Source of the DNA: Oreohelix idahoensis
Lineage: Eukaryota; Mollusca; Gastropoda; Stylommatophora; Oreohelicidae
Assembly: GCA_024509875.1 (NCBI GenBank)
Contig: JAMPIV010011332.1
Span: 1-64,000, forward strand
DNA: 64,000 bases
Reading direction: 5' to 3'
Positions 31,236-43,634 of the stretch are shown here, piece by piece; within the stretch, counting starts at the first letter, position 1, and each line of letters starts with the position of its first letter. The position numbers and the translations under genes are program-made. The notes under the pieces are model-generated. The model was given only the letters and a program-made list of their open reading frames with translations, did no database searches and had not been told where the DNA came from.

Positions 31236-33649
31236 TGTGGTAAAGTGGGATGTTATAAATATTTATAGGGGACTTAGTGTACTGACTGAGATCAGCTGTG
31301 AAGGTATCTGTATCTAATAGGTGTAGTGTTTTACAGATAACCTTACTTGCTACCACATTATAACTCAGTCAGAATTATTCTGGAATATTGTGATGACTAC
31401 GTTAAATGTCTAGGGTATGTATATGATGAAGTGTAAGTCACAACAACAACAGATAGATAAACAATTTAATTTATTCCACCACACTTGACAACACTGTGAC
31501 ACTCACACACATTTAACACTCTATAAGACTATCTTAAATGAGGCACAGGTAAATTTTCAAATATAAATATGTATTAATTACTTTCACTAATATTTGTGTC
31601 CTGATTCAAATACAAAGTGAACCAGGAATCACAATCAATTGTAATTACAATTTATATGTACAGAATTTATCAATATGAACCTTGTAGTGACATATTTTAT
31701 TAATATTATCCTATGTGTGTCAGTTGTGTAGTAGTAATATGAGGTAATACTGGTTTTGTTTTTTCAAGCTATGTTGTTATTAGTCATCATGACTTCAAGT
31801 GTTTGTTTATCTTGGAAATAGTCTGGGGAAAAGTTCACAGTTCCTATCAATTTAAACACTGTATTTTCCCTCTGTTTTATTATAAAGTCAGATTTTGAAG
31901 GGGGGGGGGGGGGGGGGGGGGGGCATAATGTTGAGCTCCTCTGGCCACAGACGCTTATCTTTCGTGATGGCGGCAGGAAAAGACTCCTCTGCTCGATAGC
32001 CTCCCTGTGTTCTGGAGACACCTTACTGGTCACTATCTGGACCCAGGAGTATGCTGTCAGCCTCTAGATTCAGCAAAGCTCAGACCAGGTGCTGCTCAAT
32101 AACTTTAGGACCACGGTCCCTGAAACAAGAAGGTTGTACCTCCTATTTCAGAACTAATCTATAATAAATTTCCAGACTGAACACAATACATAACAAACAC
32201 TGAGTTCAGAGCGGTAGGCCAACTGCTATCTTCATCTGAAACAATTTTCACCAGTATACTCCTCCCTAATGGTTACTACGCCTCTGCAATTCCAGCATTA
32301 TTTCTTTCTAGTCAATGAGATAGGTGTCAGTGTACTGTTTGGCAATTCCATGCAATTTTACTTTCCTCCGACACCTTCTGTTCAGGTTGGAGCACTATAT
32401 AGGCTTTACCTCATGTTCGCTACTGAACCACACATATATACAGACATAAATTATCAATTTACATTCAATTTTCATTAAAAGATATCAAATATTTCAAGCT
32501 TACCACAATTCATGGAATAATACACAGTTACGTTGACTGGCAATGAATATAGCACAATTTCGATCCGCCGATGTCCCAGGCTTTTATTTAGAAAAATATG
32601 CACTGGCGCTCAACGCACTGGTTCTTTAGTAAGTTTATTTGAAAATGTGGTGCTGACCTGACGCCTCTGATTGACTATACTGGCGGGTCTAACCAATCGT
32701 GCCATGTTTACACAAGCGTTTGAAAAAAAGTACTCCTACTCCCGTTTCCCTAACAACAAAGAATCAATATTTATAGTCCGACTAATCGTGTTTAGCCTTA
32801 CATTTACTTTCCGCCAATCAAATAGGAGGTAACATGTCAGCCTATTTCCCGTACAATGGTGGTGTGAAAATCTGCCACTGAGCGATTCTGATGGGGTGTT
32901 GTCTGACATCCCTCACTATTTCTTTTGGCTATAATTTGTTAATTCCTAGATTATTTGCGTAACGTTTAACATATTCTTTGTCAGCAAGTCCTAAGGAACC
33001 CAAATATATACATTTAATGGGGCTAAGGGGCTGCGTTCAAAATATGCATTTTCTTCTACCTCCTGTTCACTTCGAAGACGATGTGGTGTCTGGGTACTGT
33101 AATGTTTTCAAACGTAAACCAGTATAATGTCATGTTTCCTAATAAGCGTTTTGTAAGTTTTTAAAACCTAACTCGTATGGGTAGTGTTTTTTATCACTGT
33201 CGATTTGAAAAAAAGCTAGTGCTTGTGGCCTTACACGCGTGATGGTAGTAATTGTGTATCGTGAGACTGTGGTAGTATTGCCTGCGTTCCGGCTTTCAGC
33301 CCCTCCCTTTCTTTCTATCCTTAGTCCATCTGTCTTTCGTTTATGGTAACTTAGTGTATAAAATGACATGAATGGAATATTAATTATAGGTCAGCTTGCG
33401 TATCTCAAGGTTTTTCTTAGAAAGGCAGTACACGTTTTATCGTAGAAAGCGGGTATTGAAGCAGTAGGCTTTTACTATCAACGTGAAACGTTACAATTTG
33501 CAGACGAAATAGAAAACAAGGGGGATTTCGAGTACAGTCATTGTGACAGCACTGTTCTTTACCATTCTTCTTTCCTTTTATTGAATTTATTTGTTAGGCT
33601 TTACATTTACGTTTTAATTTATATATGTGGATTAGAATTTCACACGACA
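31236..33649 (-). mobile_element. Solo LTR of gypsy family A (subfamily 1)
   Basis: On the plus strand it reads TGTGGTAAAGTGGG... to ...CACACGACA, flanked by GTGAT at 31231-31235 and 33650-33654. It is the full-length reverse complement of the 3' LTR at 2128-4559 (2414 against 2432 bp). No internal region remains. It lies within the 5' part of the LINE, so it is younger than the LINE. Confidence 0.92.
31900..31923. repeat. Poly-G tract (24 bp) in the solo LTR
   Basis: It is an uninterrupted G run. The equivalent place in the 2128-4559 copy has only a short C run, so the tract expanded here. It could be mis-sized in the assembly. Confidence 0.9.
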
Positions 33650-33654
33650 GTGAT

Positions 33655-35705
33655 GGCAGTCATTAATATACATACCTATATCGAGCTAATAAAAGGAATC
33701 TTGCTAAATTAAATCAGCTGGGCGCTTGAACGAGCAAATCATTTATATCCATCTTCACAAAAGGCAGCGGGTCAGATACAAAGTTGACGTGCTAAGACTC
33801 CTTCAGCGTTGTTCTTGACTTCTGAAATATCTTGTGAATCTTCCCTCGAGGTAGAAGCATCATTATCCTTCGATCTACAACTCTGCCATGAGTAATCTTG
33901 TGCGAAGGTAGACACCTTTGAAGACCCACATTAGATACTCTAGGTTTTGGCCATTGCTGGACCACTACTGCAGAGCCAGGGGAGGCAACCCGTGACAACA
34001 TATAAAATATACAGTACATATCTTGTACATGAATCAGTTATGACAGACTTAGATGACCACGTCTCGAGAAATTAAACCCTTGGCACCGAGACTCACAGAC
34101 CGATGTAACATACATTATATGTACCGCAAATACTGAATGGTCATGAAAATGGGGAATTCACAAATGGCCAGGGACTAACTCATGTACAGGCTGATTGATA
34201 AGTGACTTCCTATTTTTTTAATATTATTTCGTCACTCATATCCAACTAATTGATATGAAACAAACGTTAAAATAAAGAACACTGGATGTAATTTTATTTC
34301 GTAAACTGTTCTGCAATATTACTGTTACAGCTCAACGTGAGATCAGACTCTTCCCAAAGTGACCTCATAGCGGGCAGTAGTTTTTTTATGTCTGTTGTAA
34401 ACGTTTGTTTATAGACCATGTTAGACGTTTTATAATTTTTATTTCCTATGCAGGGTTGCGCATCTAGAGTTAACCTTATATGACCACCAGCTATGCACAA
34501 TGCTATAGTATGTAGATTTAGATGTGAACCTTTGTCTTTGAGGTTAATTACACCCGCATTGACTCTTGAAATATTCCATACACTTCCAGGGATTCCTCCC
34601 TGTGGTGAAACATGTTGAGAACCCAACATTGCATACTAAGCTTGGAGGAGTCACTTGAGTCCTTAATCTAGCTTTTATCCGATTGTTTGCATGTGGGAGG
34701 ATCTCACTGTGGACCCCATGATAGGCATAGACAGCTGACGAGAGGTTCTGAGTGGGCGTGGCGATTCCTTGGGAGATCTCAGAGGCAGAGCACAGTAATT
34801 TAGCTCTGCATAGTTGGAGAGCCCCCTTGGATGGCGAGGAATACACAGTAAGCCACGTGCTTCTCACACCTAGCTTGGGACCAGGTGTGATGATCCTTTA
34901 AACGCAAGCCAAGAAACTGGAGCTCATGACTTCAACTCAACGCGTTTCGGAATAGCAGAAAAGCCACAGGAAAAGCCTAGATATACAGGGTAGATAATAC
35001 CAAGGAATCTTTAACTTGGTATTGGCTGCAAATGATCAAAGATCAAAAAAGCTCAGCAGCCCAAGTTAAACAACAACAACATTTTTATTTCCGGAAAAAA
35101 TAAATAAAAAAATAAAAATAAATCCTATTAATTGAATGGCAGATATTGTTCCTTATTTTGACAATTGTTTCATCAATATCCAAGTGAATTTATTTAAAAA
35201 ATGTAAAAATACAGAGCAGTTTTTCGATCATCATGTATCACAATACTTCGAATGTGAAAATGAACTAAATAATATTGTGTAATGTCGTAATTTTCAGCAC
35301 AATGTGATGGCAATACAGGATGTAAAGTGTTTCACTTGCTGTGACCTTAGACTTGTTGTGTTCGGTTTATTCAGGAAATCTCACAAAGTGGGTTTTCCCG
35401 TTCTTCGCAGTAACAAAGTACATATCCAAGGAAGGTTCATGCTTGACGTAAAGTATAAGTTTAGAAAAATAAAAACACTAAACAACATAGAGAGACATTA
35501 TATATATTATATATAATTGTTCGTGCGTGAACCCTCCGCAATGTAGTACAGTATGATTGAAAATGTATTCCCTCCAACCCCCCTCCCCATCTCCCGGCAA
35601 AAAATAAAATAAAATAAATATCCGCTTACGTATAAACGTCGAGATCAAAGGAAGAAGATCGATGAGTCAGGTAGTCCGTGCGAAGTATGATGGCGGTCAT
35701 GATAG
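33655..35705. other. Unassigned sequence
   Basis: No confident gene or repeat was found. The first few hundred bases may be the displaced 5' part of the LINE. A GT/AT-rich stretch around 35040-35130 is low complexity. Confidence 0.4.
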
Positions 35706-35707
35706 GG

Positions 35708-35995
35708 CAGGGGTCTCCAAACTTTTTTGATTCCCGACGCCTTTATGTAATCCTTGATCCTTAATCGGCCCAAGGCAAAAATAAATAAATAAATAAAATA
35801 AGGAACGGATTATAGAGGCACAGTAAATTAACATTACCTTTTTATTGAACTTGTTAAATTCATGAATGGAAAAGATATGGCTTATGAGCATTAAAAATGG
35901 CATTGATATTTGGTTGGAGATTGGTGAGTTTTAGTCATATGTCACTATGCTCTTCCACGTTCATTCTGTTCCATTGCAAGGCTAATACCAGCTTC
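35708..35995 (+). mobile_element. Left end of a hAT-like element (partial)
   Basis: CAGGGGTCTCCAAACTTTTT followed by GATTCCCGACGCC is the classic 5' terminal motif of Charlie-type hAT elements. A TAAA microsatellite follows. No matching right terminus was found nearby, so the extent is approximate. Confidence 0.55.
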
Positions 35996-36339
35996 AACCA
36001 TGTACGAACTTGGGAATGTAGGTAGAAACGACTCTACTGCACAAAGCTTGGGGTATTTTGTAGCAGAATATCCAGGTGTAAAATTGAGTCACGGCAGACA
36101 TTTTTATTTCCATTATGATTGTCAACTTCCTACCCCAAAATTTGAATCGAGCAGAGATCGATCTTCTGAGAAGAAGAGGAAAAAAAAAAAAACGAAAAAG
36201 AAGATATTGTATTAAATCTGGCTCGTATATGTCAATGGTTTATCGGGGGGAAAAAAAATGGCTGATCAATGGACGATATCAAGAGGAACGGAACCTCAGA
36301 AATGATATATTGGGTTATTGTCTACTGTGTGTACTGTAA

Positions 36340-36540
36340 AGAGTCTCAATCATTGTCTCCCGATCTATTTGTGATCCAGAGAAATAGAGTGCGACCGAAA
36401 AATTACAGGGAGAAGAGAATTCGATACAGACGAGAAAGAGATACTTTTAGAAACGTGGAAAGGATGGCACCGGACAGGAGGATTTAATGTGAATGCGTTA
36501 AAGGTCTATGCTTCACAGAGAGATATAGGGTGATTAATGG
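36340..36540 (+). mobile_element. LINE 3'-end fragment (decayed)
   Basis: Segments GAGAAGAGAATTCGATACAG, GTGGAAAGGATGGCACCGGA and CAGGAGGATTTAATGTGAAT parallel the 3' end of the LINE at 37.5-38.2 kb (AGAGAGCTGGATACAG, GAGCGGATGGCACAGGACAG). Only the C-terminal and tail portion survives. Confidence 0.5.
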
Positions 36541-36628
36541 TTATACAAGCTTGCCCTTAATCTTGTCATGAGCTGTAATCTTGTTTATCTAAACCCCGCT
36601 CTTTCTAGAACTACTTTATTCTCTCCTT

Positions 36629-36646
36629 CCCCCCCCCCCCCCCCCC
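36629..36646. repeat. Poly-C tract
   Basis: It is an 18-base C run in otherwise mixed sequence. Confidence 0.85.
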
Positions 36647-36714
36647 ACCTCTAACATTTTTTGAAAAATGATGGGGGAGGCGATAAAGACAGGATAATTT
36701 ACGTTATATGTTAT

Positions 36715-36825
36715 TAAATCAGACCACAAGGTCATTTATATTTGGACATGCACCCTAATATAGCCGAGGGAACCAGTGCCTAGGTTGAACGTGGCCCTCC
36801 TCGCCAAAACGAGGACATGTTCTTT
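36715..36825 (+). repeat. Short repeat family R1, copy 1
   Basis: It contains TATATTTGGACATGCACCCT, AATATAGCCGA, then GGTTGAACGTGG and CTCGCCAAAACGAG. Four copies exist in the window (38175, 41065 and 48277). No tRNA-like box or ORF was seen. Confidence 0.7.
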
Positions 36826-37539
36826 TACGACGCAAGAAGTTGTGGGAAGGATGATAGTTTATTAGACAAAATTACAACCAATAAGTGAATAAATGTGCTT
36901 TTTAAACTCGTTATGGAGCACAGGGTTCGCATTGTAACTAGTCCTCTTTATACAGGAAATAAAGCAATGAGAGACTTTATACAATATTGCAGTTTTGGGT
37001 TCTGTAGCTATTCGTTTGACATGATTGGGGCTGCCAGTTCAATGCACATTCTCAAATTAGTCGCCGCGTGAGATATACATGATGGTATCACAAGTCCTAT
37101 TCTTTCTTTGCCTCCTTCCCCCCTTTTCTCCTTTCTCTCCCCCCCTTTCCCCATCCCTGACAACATTCGCTAATAGTGACTGGAGATGACAGTTTTGTTT
37201 TGCCTTCTGACATAGTCAAGCTCCGCCTTTGCAAACCAATGGGAAAAAAAAAGGTCAAGAGAGTAGGGGAAAGAACTCATGTTACAGTAAATACCGGTAA
37301 TGATACAAATAACTCACTCTCTACCTTCCAGACATTGTATTTTCTGTTCTCACTCCCAACGGGGCATGAAACCATCTGCTCTTGCTTGTAGCACTAATTT
37401 CTGAAGCAGTCTTTGTTAAGCAAGGGGTATTCCAGAAGCAAGTACTACATTGTAATGCTATCAACGTGTTTTTGTTTTTTTCCAATGTGTGCTCTGTCCA
37501 TCTCCAGGTCTTCTCATTTCTTGTTCCACTGACGTTTGT

Positions 37540-38160
37540 CTGGTTTCATTAATTAACCAAGATGTAGAATCGTACACATATCTTGGAAGTAATATAGACA
37601 AAGTTGGAGGGACAGACAATGATATCAAAATAAGAATACAAAAAGCAAGAGGAGCTTTCATTGCATTGGGAAATATATGGAGAACAAGAGAAATCAAGTC
37701 CACCACGAAAATAAGAATCTTCAACTCAAATGTCAAGTCAGTCCTATTGTATGGCTCTGAGACATGGAGAACAACAAAAACAACCAAAAAGCTACATACT
37801 TTTATAAACGGGTGCTTGTGTAGAATAGAAGGACTGAAATGGTATGACAAAGTCACAAATGTGGAATTGATGACAAGAACCAGACAAGTGCCAGTGGAAC
37901 ACGAGTTGAGAAGAAGACGCTGGCGATGGATAGGACCCACATTGAGGAAACCTGTTGATAGCATTACAAGGTAGTCCTTGTTCTGGAATCCACAGGGAAA
38001 GAGAGGCAGACGTAGACCAAAAAACACACGGAGAAGAGAGCTGGATACAGAGGTGAAAATGATGAGGAAAACATGGAAAGAACTTGAGCGGATGGCACAG
38101 GACAGGAGGACTTGGCATGTGTTTGTTGAAGGCCTATGCTCCTTGGGGAGCTAAAGGGTA
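37540..38160 (+). pseudogene. LINE fragment: C-terminal part of RT ORF and 3' end
   Basis: It reads VESYTYLGSNIDKVGGTDND, ALGNIWRTREIKSTTKIRIF, SVLLYGSETWRTTK, then RWRWIGPTLRKP and GKRGRRRPKNTRRRELD. This is the same architecture as the tail of the 28-kb LINE but from a different family. It is 5'-truncated, has lost RT catalysis, and has one in-frame stop near 37974. Such 5' truncation is usual for LINE copies. Confidence 0.8.
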
Positions 38161-38174
38161 TTGATTGATTAATT

Positions 38175-38277
38175 AACCAAACTACAAGGTCTTTTATACT
38201 TGGACTTGCACCCTAATATAACCAACGGACTTTGTGTCTAAGCTGAACGGTGCTCGCCTCGTCAAAACTCGTATTTT
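38175..38277 (+). repeat. Short repeat family R1, copy 2
   Basis: It shares TTTTATACTTGGACTTGCAC, CCTAATATAACC and GCCTCGTCAAAACTCG with the other three copies. It starts just after the LINE 3' tail. Confidence 0.7.
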
Positions 38278-38544
38278 TAAAAAAAAAACGTGTCTGGTTT
38301 TTGTCATCATCAATTACACAGTGGTGATCTTGTTGCACCATTTCAATCCTTCTATTCTACGCAAGCACCCATTTACATCAAGTGTGTGAGTTCGTGGTTG
38401 TTGTTCTCTATATTTCACAACCATCAAGGGGAGATAAAGAATGGTGAGACTGTAACCTACCTACCAGATAAAAAAGGTAAAGGTAGTCTCATAGCAGACA
38501 CTGCCTTAGGGGAGTGAAGTGTTAGAGACTTCATCATACTAGAT

Positions 38545-38804
38545 CAGCGTGGTCCAACTGCAGTCCCGCGGACCACATCTGGCCCGCGTAAAATTTGTTT
38601 TGTGGCCCACGCTCGTACAAAAAATATTTTTTGAAAAATTATACGGTATAATTAATACTTTTGAGATTAGACTCGAAACGTCCAGTGGAAAGCAATGTTT
38701 TACTGCCTGCAGTCATCATCTGAAACCGTTCGACTGACATCGAGACTCTGGAGAAAATCCTCCCCACACCCCCCCCCCCCCCCCCCCCCCCCACCCAAAA
38801 AAAA

Positions 38805-38847
<43 letters not shown>

Positions 38848-39072
38848 ACCCCCCCCCCCCCAACTTCCCATTAGGACGAAGGAATAAAACTAAAATTATG
38901 TCAATAGAAATTTAATGTTCATTATAATTTTAACTTTTTTTTTTTCATTTCTCACTCTTTCCATTTTTAAATGAGCTTTTATTTTAAATAATTTTTTTAT
39001 CATGAATGGCCCGCGAACTTTAAATTTTTGGTTTATGCGGCCCTCGACGTTGCATAAGTTGGACCACCCTTA
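38545..39072. mobile_element. Non-autonomous hAT-like element inside the SINE
   Basis: Ends CAGCGTGGTCCAACT and AGTTGGACCACCCTTA are imperfect inverted repeats. Flanks TACTAGAT and CTCTAGAT form an 8-bp target duplication with two differences. GGCCCGCG motifs lie near both ends, typical of some Charlie-type elements. There is no coding capacity, and a large C/A homopolymer region sits in the middle. Confidence 0.75.
38769..38872. repeat. Long poly-C tract interrupted by poly-A
   Basis: About 100 bases are almost entirely C with one A10 block. Both length and content are doubtful in any assembly. The glycine-rich ORF predicted across it is an artefact. Confidence 0.9.
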
Positions 39073-39255
39073 CTCTAGATCCATCTTTGAGAGGTGGGGT
39101 TACCAGTTACCTTCCTCGCTGCCTTTGTCTTCCCTAACTCAAGAGTAGAGTCAGATACCCATTTACAGCTGGGTAGTCTGCAGCCTGGCGCCACTGTGTT
39201 AAAATCCCTGTGCCTTTGCCGCTAGATGCTTTAATCACTCTGCCAATCGGCGCTC

Positions 39256-39774
39256 AACCTAACAGGCATGTTGTAAAAGTGAGGCCATGTACATCATAGA
39301 AACTTCAAGCCACACAAACATCAACAACAATTGTAAAAATATAACATGGTTTAATTTCAGAAAATATCATCATCATAAATCACAGAAAAACAAAGTACAC
39401 AACAAAATATTCATAGCTCAATGTGAACTACTGGAATGACCTCCAGACTAGGAGTACATTTACTTAATAAAGTGTTTGTGTCCACACATTTGTAGCATAG
39501 CAACAAATCAACAATGTGCCAGATTGACTGGACTGGTTTAACATTAGTGGTCAAAGCATAATAAACATGAACAGAATAAACAAGAGAAAAAGTCTCAATC
39601 TTCGATTCTTTGTACAGATAAAATAATACGAACACCAAAGAATACTAATTCTGGTGACAACATTTATGAGCAATGTTGCTGTAAGGATTCACATGGCTTC
39701 ATTTATATAATGTTTTTGATTTTTAACGGTAATTTTAGCTGAAATCTGTACACCTTTACTAAAAGTTTCTTACT
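39256..39774. other. Unassigned AT-rich sequence
   Basis: No recognisable feature was seen. Confidence 0.4.
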
Positions 39775-39880
39775 TACTTAGTCGTTCCCCTTCTACCGTG
39801 AGGTGTAGAGGTTTGGAAGAGAGAGCGCCAGACTATCCTATCGGCTGTCTTCCTCCTGGCCTGGTTCCATTCTAAAAGTT
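39770..39880. repeat. Unclassified dispersed-repeat-like fragment with a CTTA tail
   Basis: TTACTTACTTAGTCGTTCCC followed by a GTGAGGTGTAGAGGTTTGGA-type stretch has the look of a SINE or LINE 3' fragment. No second copy was found in this window, so the call is tentative. Confidence 0.3.
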
Positions 39881-39901
39881 TCAATGAGTTTTATTATGAG
39901 T

Positions 39902-40135
39902 AAAGGTAAAGGTAGCCACAATAGCAGGTAGTGCCGTAGGGGAGTAATGTGTTAGAGACTTCACATACTAGATTCAGCTTTTTTTTTATGAGATGGGGTG
40001 GTCAGTTTCCTTCCCTGCTCTTTTTGACTTCCCTAACTCACTAGCAGAGTCTGGCACCCATTTACAGCAGGGTAAATTGGAGCGAGACAGAACCAGGTTT
40101 CAATCCCGGAGTAGGTAACTTATCCGCCAGGACCA
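39902..40135 (-). mobile_element. SINE family 1 copy
   Basis: It runs from GGTAAAGGTAGCCACAATAG through GTTAGAGACTTCA, GAGATGGGGTGGTCAGT and ACCCATTTACAGC to a decayed head with ATCCCGGAGTAGGTAAC. A T8 run interrupts the middle. Confidence 0.8.
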
Positions 40136-40514
40136 AATACTAAAAATGATTTGTTTATAGTCTTTTACTTTAGTATCTGGTTTAAATTTGATATACGCTT
40201 TCTACCATTCAATTTCTTTTACTTAAGTATCTGGTCTAAATTTGATTTACGCCTTCTTCCATACAATTTTAAGTTCAAATACTTTTTAAATAATTGAAAA
40301 TTTGAGAAGTAACTCATGCCTTTGCTATCACTTGAAAATAATGCTACTACAGTGTCTCAAAAAAAAAATAAAATAAAATAAAAAGACCATACACTCTTTA
40401 TAGTATCACACTTATTACATCTAACAAAAAAACAAGGACAAATAAAGTATAAAATCTAGCTATTGCTATGAAGTTTTCGTAATTAATCCAAGTAGTCACA
40501 ATGTTACAAAGAGC

Positions 40515-40622
<108 letters not shown>

Positions 40623-41064
40623 CCTTTCTGAAAAGTATAGAAAATAATACACTACAGCCAATTTAGAAAATATACAGCCTTCTTTGTTTTGTTTTTGAGA
40701 CACTGTATATTTATCAGATTATAAAACATAATACATTAATAGCAAACAAACGCATGTAAAAATACCTTTTTTGAAATAAACATTATGTATACGTTCATTT
40801 AAAAATACGTGTATAAAATATAATTCTAAATATAGAGAGTACATTTTGTTGGTCAAAGAAAATTGATCTTTGGAATGCAAAACATTACATTGGATAAATA
40901 TGTAAGGCAGATGCCAACATGATTGCTCGTACTCAATAGACTTCCGATTAATTGGGGCTTGAATATTTAGTTTGTTGACTTACCCTAAAGCGCTTTGTGT
41001 AGACATTTCGCTGGCTCCAATATCGCATCTTGTGAAAATGAAGATTATATTTACAATATTACCT

Positions 41065-41160
41065 TATCACATGGTCTTTTATATTTGGACATGCGCCCTA
41101 ATATAATCGACGGACCTTGCGTCTAAGTTGAACGGGGCGCGCCTCATCAAAACGAGACAT
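41065..41160 (+). repeat. Short repeat family R1, copy 3
   Basis: It contains TTTTATATTTGGACATGCGC, CCTAATATAATCGACGGACC, TTGAACGGGGCGCGCCTC and AAAACGAG. It is the best-preserved copy. Confidence 0.75.
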
Positions 41161-41535
41161 TTTTTTTAAATGTGAAAATGAAACATGATCATAGAACCTG
41201 TTCCATTTGTTAGTGAAAAAAAATTCATGATTTGCAAGGTTAACTGGAAGTCTACTGTAGTTTCACATCTGGAAGTACATTAAAATATACATATCATTTG
41301 TTTCAAATAAAGATAACAGCTTTGTTCATTATTAACATATTCAAATGCTTGGTCATTCTGGTGTAAACTCCAGTAAAAAAAAACAAAAACACATAATGTA
41401 AGTGTGTATGTGGTCTGTTTTGTGCATGACTGTGCGTTTCGTATGTATATATTGTGCGTGATTTACGTACGTATGTACATAAACCGATTATTTTGCAATA
41501 TTTACTTCATAGGTAACACAAAAAAACTAACTAAA

Positions 41536-41755
41536 TACACTCGCCGCATGTAGTTCCCAGGCAGTCCTTGTTCTGGAACCCCCAGGGCAAGACAGGCAGA
41601 GGTAGACCAAGAAGCACATGGAGAAGAGAGCTGGAAACAGGTGAAAATGATGAGGAGAACGTGGAAAGAACTTGAGATGATGGCACGTGACAGGAGGACT
41701 TGGCATGTGTTTGTTGAAGGCCTATGCTCCTTTGGGAGTGGAGGGTTATGAATGA
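41536..41755 (+). mobile_element. LINE 3'-end fragment
   Basis: TCCTTGTTCTGGAACCCCCA, GGCAGAGGTAGACC, AGCACATGGAGAAGAGAGCT and GACAGGAGGACTTGGCATGT closely match the end of the LINE fragment at 37.97-38.15 kb. Same family, shorter copy. Confidence 0.8.
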
Positions 41756-42409
41756 ATGTAGTTCCCGGGGTGTCTCTGATGAAACAAACGAAGAAAAGAA
41801 CAACTGCACCCTCAGACATCCGTAAAAGGCGACTAATAAAAAGTTGTGCAAATAGCTGGCAACCTCATCGGGTAACACAGATTGTTACAGAAACTACTGC
41901 TGCAAGAGCATATGAATGCTTGGTGCCAGATTTATGCAAGGGGACCAGCTACAGTGGCGGCTCTATGCTCTGCAAGGAGCGCAAAGGAAAATGACGATGA
42001 ACTAAATACAACAGACATAACATATTAATACAGACTTATCTGAAGAAAAAAATCATTCGACTTAACATATTTTAACTCAGATAATAATGGTGCTCATTTT
42101 AAAACATTCATCCTAAAGTATCATCTCAACATACATTTGTGATACAGAGGCCTCAAACATTCAACTTAATGGTAATAATGGTGAAAAGTGATACAGAGTT
42201 CTCAAAACATTCAACTTAATGGTAATAATTGTGAGATGTGATACAGAGGCCTAAAAACATTCAACGTAATAGTAATAATGGTAAAAGATTGCAACTTTAA
42301 AACAAAATCTAAGACAAGAACAAAATTTTTGAAACATGAAACATAATAATTTACATAAACTATAATGAGATTCTGAATTGTAATGACACTTCTTCAAATA
42401 CCATGCCTG

Positions 42410-42670
42410 GTGGCGTAGAACAATCTCTACAACTTCCTGTCTCCAGTAATGTTTATAAATTCTGATTTCTTTCTATGCCATGATGTGAGACTGTCCAGTA
42501 TCTCTTTGCTGTCCTCTATCTTTTTTTTTCGTCAATCTTACCTGTTGTTGCGATATATTCCAGCTTTCTTTGTCACATATTACGCCCAAAGAAAGCGAAT
42601 ATCTTCCTTCTAACATGGGGAATATGCTTCCTTTGCACCATGGCGTGTTACTACGATCTTAAAACACGCG
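42410..42670 (-). mobile_element. LINE 3'-end fragment, second family
   Basis: The reverse complement reads as a decayed LINE C-terminus. It is shared in order with 48170-48500: TCTATGCCATG-TGT, GTCCTCTATC, GTTGT-CGATATATTCCAGC and GGAAGCATAT-like blocks. Neither copy encodes anything intact. Confidence 0.6.
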
Positions 42671-43070
42671 AAATCTTTACATACATAAACAAGACAAACC
42701 TATATCTTAGCAACATTCTGCCTAATATCTTTAAAGGCAGTAATATTATTTTCATCTTTGAAATGCTGTGTTGCCCTCATGATTGTTTAGCAGTTTAATG
42801 AATTCAATTTATTAATTTTTGCTAAAAATTTAGTAACACGTCTGTCGTAAAAACGTCTTGTGATGGTCGTGCATGGGCTAGCAAAGCCGTTTTGTAAAAC
42901 GGTGTTATAGAAACCACGCCCCCTTTGGTGTAGGCTTTCCTTGAAAATTAACAAACTACCGTCATGGTCCTAATGTTCAATAAAGCTCGAGAAAGGATAA
43001 AAAGACCAAGATGAAAGGAAACACATGTCAATTTTAAATGACAGAAAGTAATCACAGAAATCATTCCTCA

Positions 43071-43424
43071 TCATATGTCATCAGGAATAATCACTGAACC
43101 CGTTTCCACAGACACTGTAATCCGTTGTAATGTGCCAATCATTACCCTTACAGCAGTACTGCACACAGCTCGCTTCACAGCATCTTTTACATTCATAGTC
43201 TCCAGTAAAAACAAATGTTCTGCGACGTCTTGTGAAACAAAGTTTACTACATCATCATCGGGTAGTGGCAGAAGATCTCGAAGTATGCAGAGAACTCGCA
43301 TGATCTGATTCCGAAGGTTTCTGATCAGTGCTGCTCCATCTGTTTGATAAGCTTTGTCTTCTTCTTGTTTCGTCAAGAAATATGCATAGTTAGAAAGCTG
43401 TTCTAGAACACGGAGCCGAGAGTT
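43071..43424 (-). CDS. Host gene, probable last coding exon
   Basis: This is the best candidate for non-transposon coding sequence. The minus-strand exon begins after a good 3' splice site (CCTTGTCCACAG) with NSRLRVLEQLSNYAYFL, continues through TKQEEDKAYQTDGAALI and LCILRDLLPLPDDDVVNFVS, and ends VIIPDDI at TGA. It is mostly amphipathic helix. A possible polyadenylation signal (AATAAA on the minus strand) lies at 42808-42813, about 260 bp downstream. It joins the exon at 44095-44202 in phase 0. I do not recognise the protein. Confidence 0.6.
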   Translation of the reverse strand, partial: NSRLRVLEQLSNYAYFLTKQEEDKAYQTDGAALIRNLRNQIMRVLCILRDLLPLPDDDVVNFVSQDVAEHLFLLETMNVKDAVKRAVCSTAVRVMIGTLQRITVSVETGSVIIPDDI

Positions 43425-43634
43425 CTGTGGACAAGGTTTAGTGATAGATTAGACAAACATAGCATTCCAACAACGAAAAAAAAAAAAAGAAAATATATAA
43501 TCCACACACTTGTTTACTGCCTAAGAAGCTCACTCACGAACTTACAGACACGTGTATTGACTGGCTCAGCATTTCACCCATCCCCATAATTCACTCATTT
43601 CATCACATGTTCAATGAGACTAAAAGCATTTAAC

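Larger units (their letters stand above)
38476..39255 (-). mobile_element. SINE family 1 copy split by a hAT-like element
   Basis: The 3' part (GGTAAAGGTAGTCTCATAGC to ACTTCATCATACTAGAT) and the body and head (ATCTTTGAGAGGTGG to CTGCCAATCGGCGCTCA) flank a 528-bp insertion. Read on the minus strand, the head GAGCGCCGATTGGCAGAGTG resembles a tRNA 5' half with an A box. Confidence 0.8.

Noticed and set aside
2128..33649. Large inverted duplication between 2.1-4.6 kb and 31.2-33.6 kb
   Set aside because: Both arms end exactly at LTR termini with target duplication or polypurine tract; they are independent LTR copies and not a foldback or segmental inversion.
36000..36340. Lys/Arg-rich ORFs near 36.1-36.3 kb
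   Set aside because: They depend on A-rich low-complexity runs and show no domain.
37461..38027. Minus-strand 188-codon ORF
   Set aside because: It is antisense to the LINE C-terminal fragment, which has the recognisable motifs.
38639..38863. Glycine-rich ORF
   Set aside because: It is translation of the poly-C tract.
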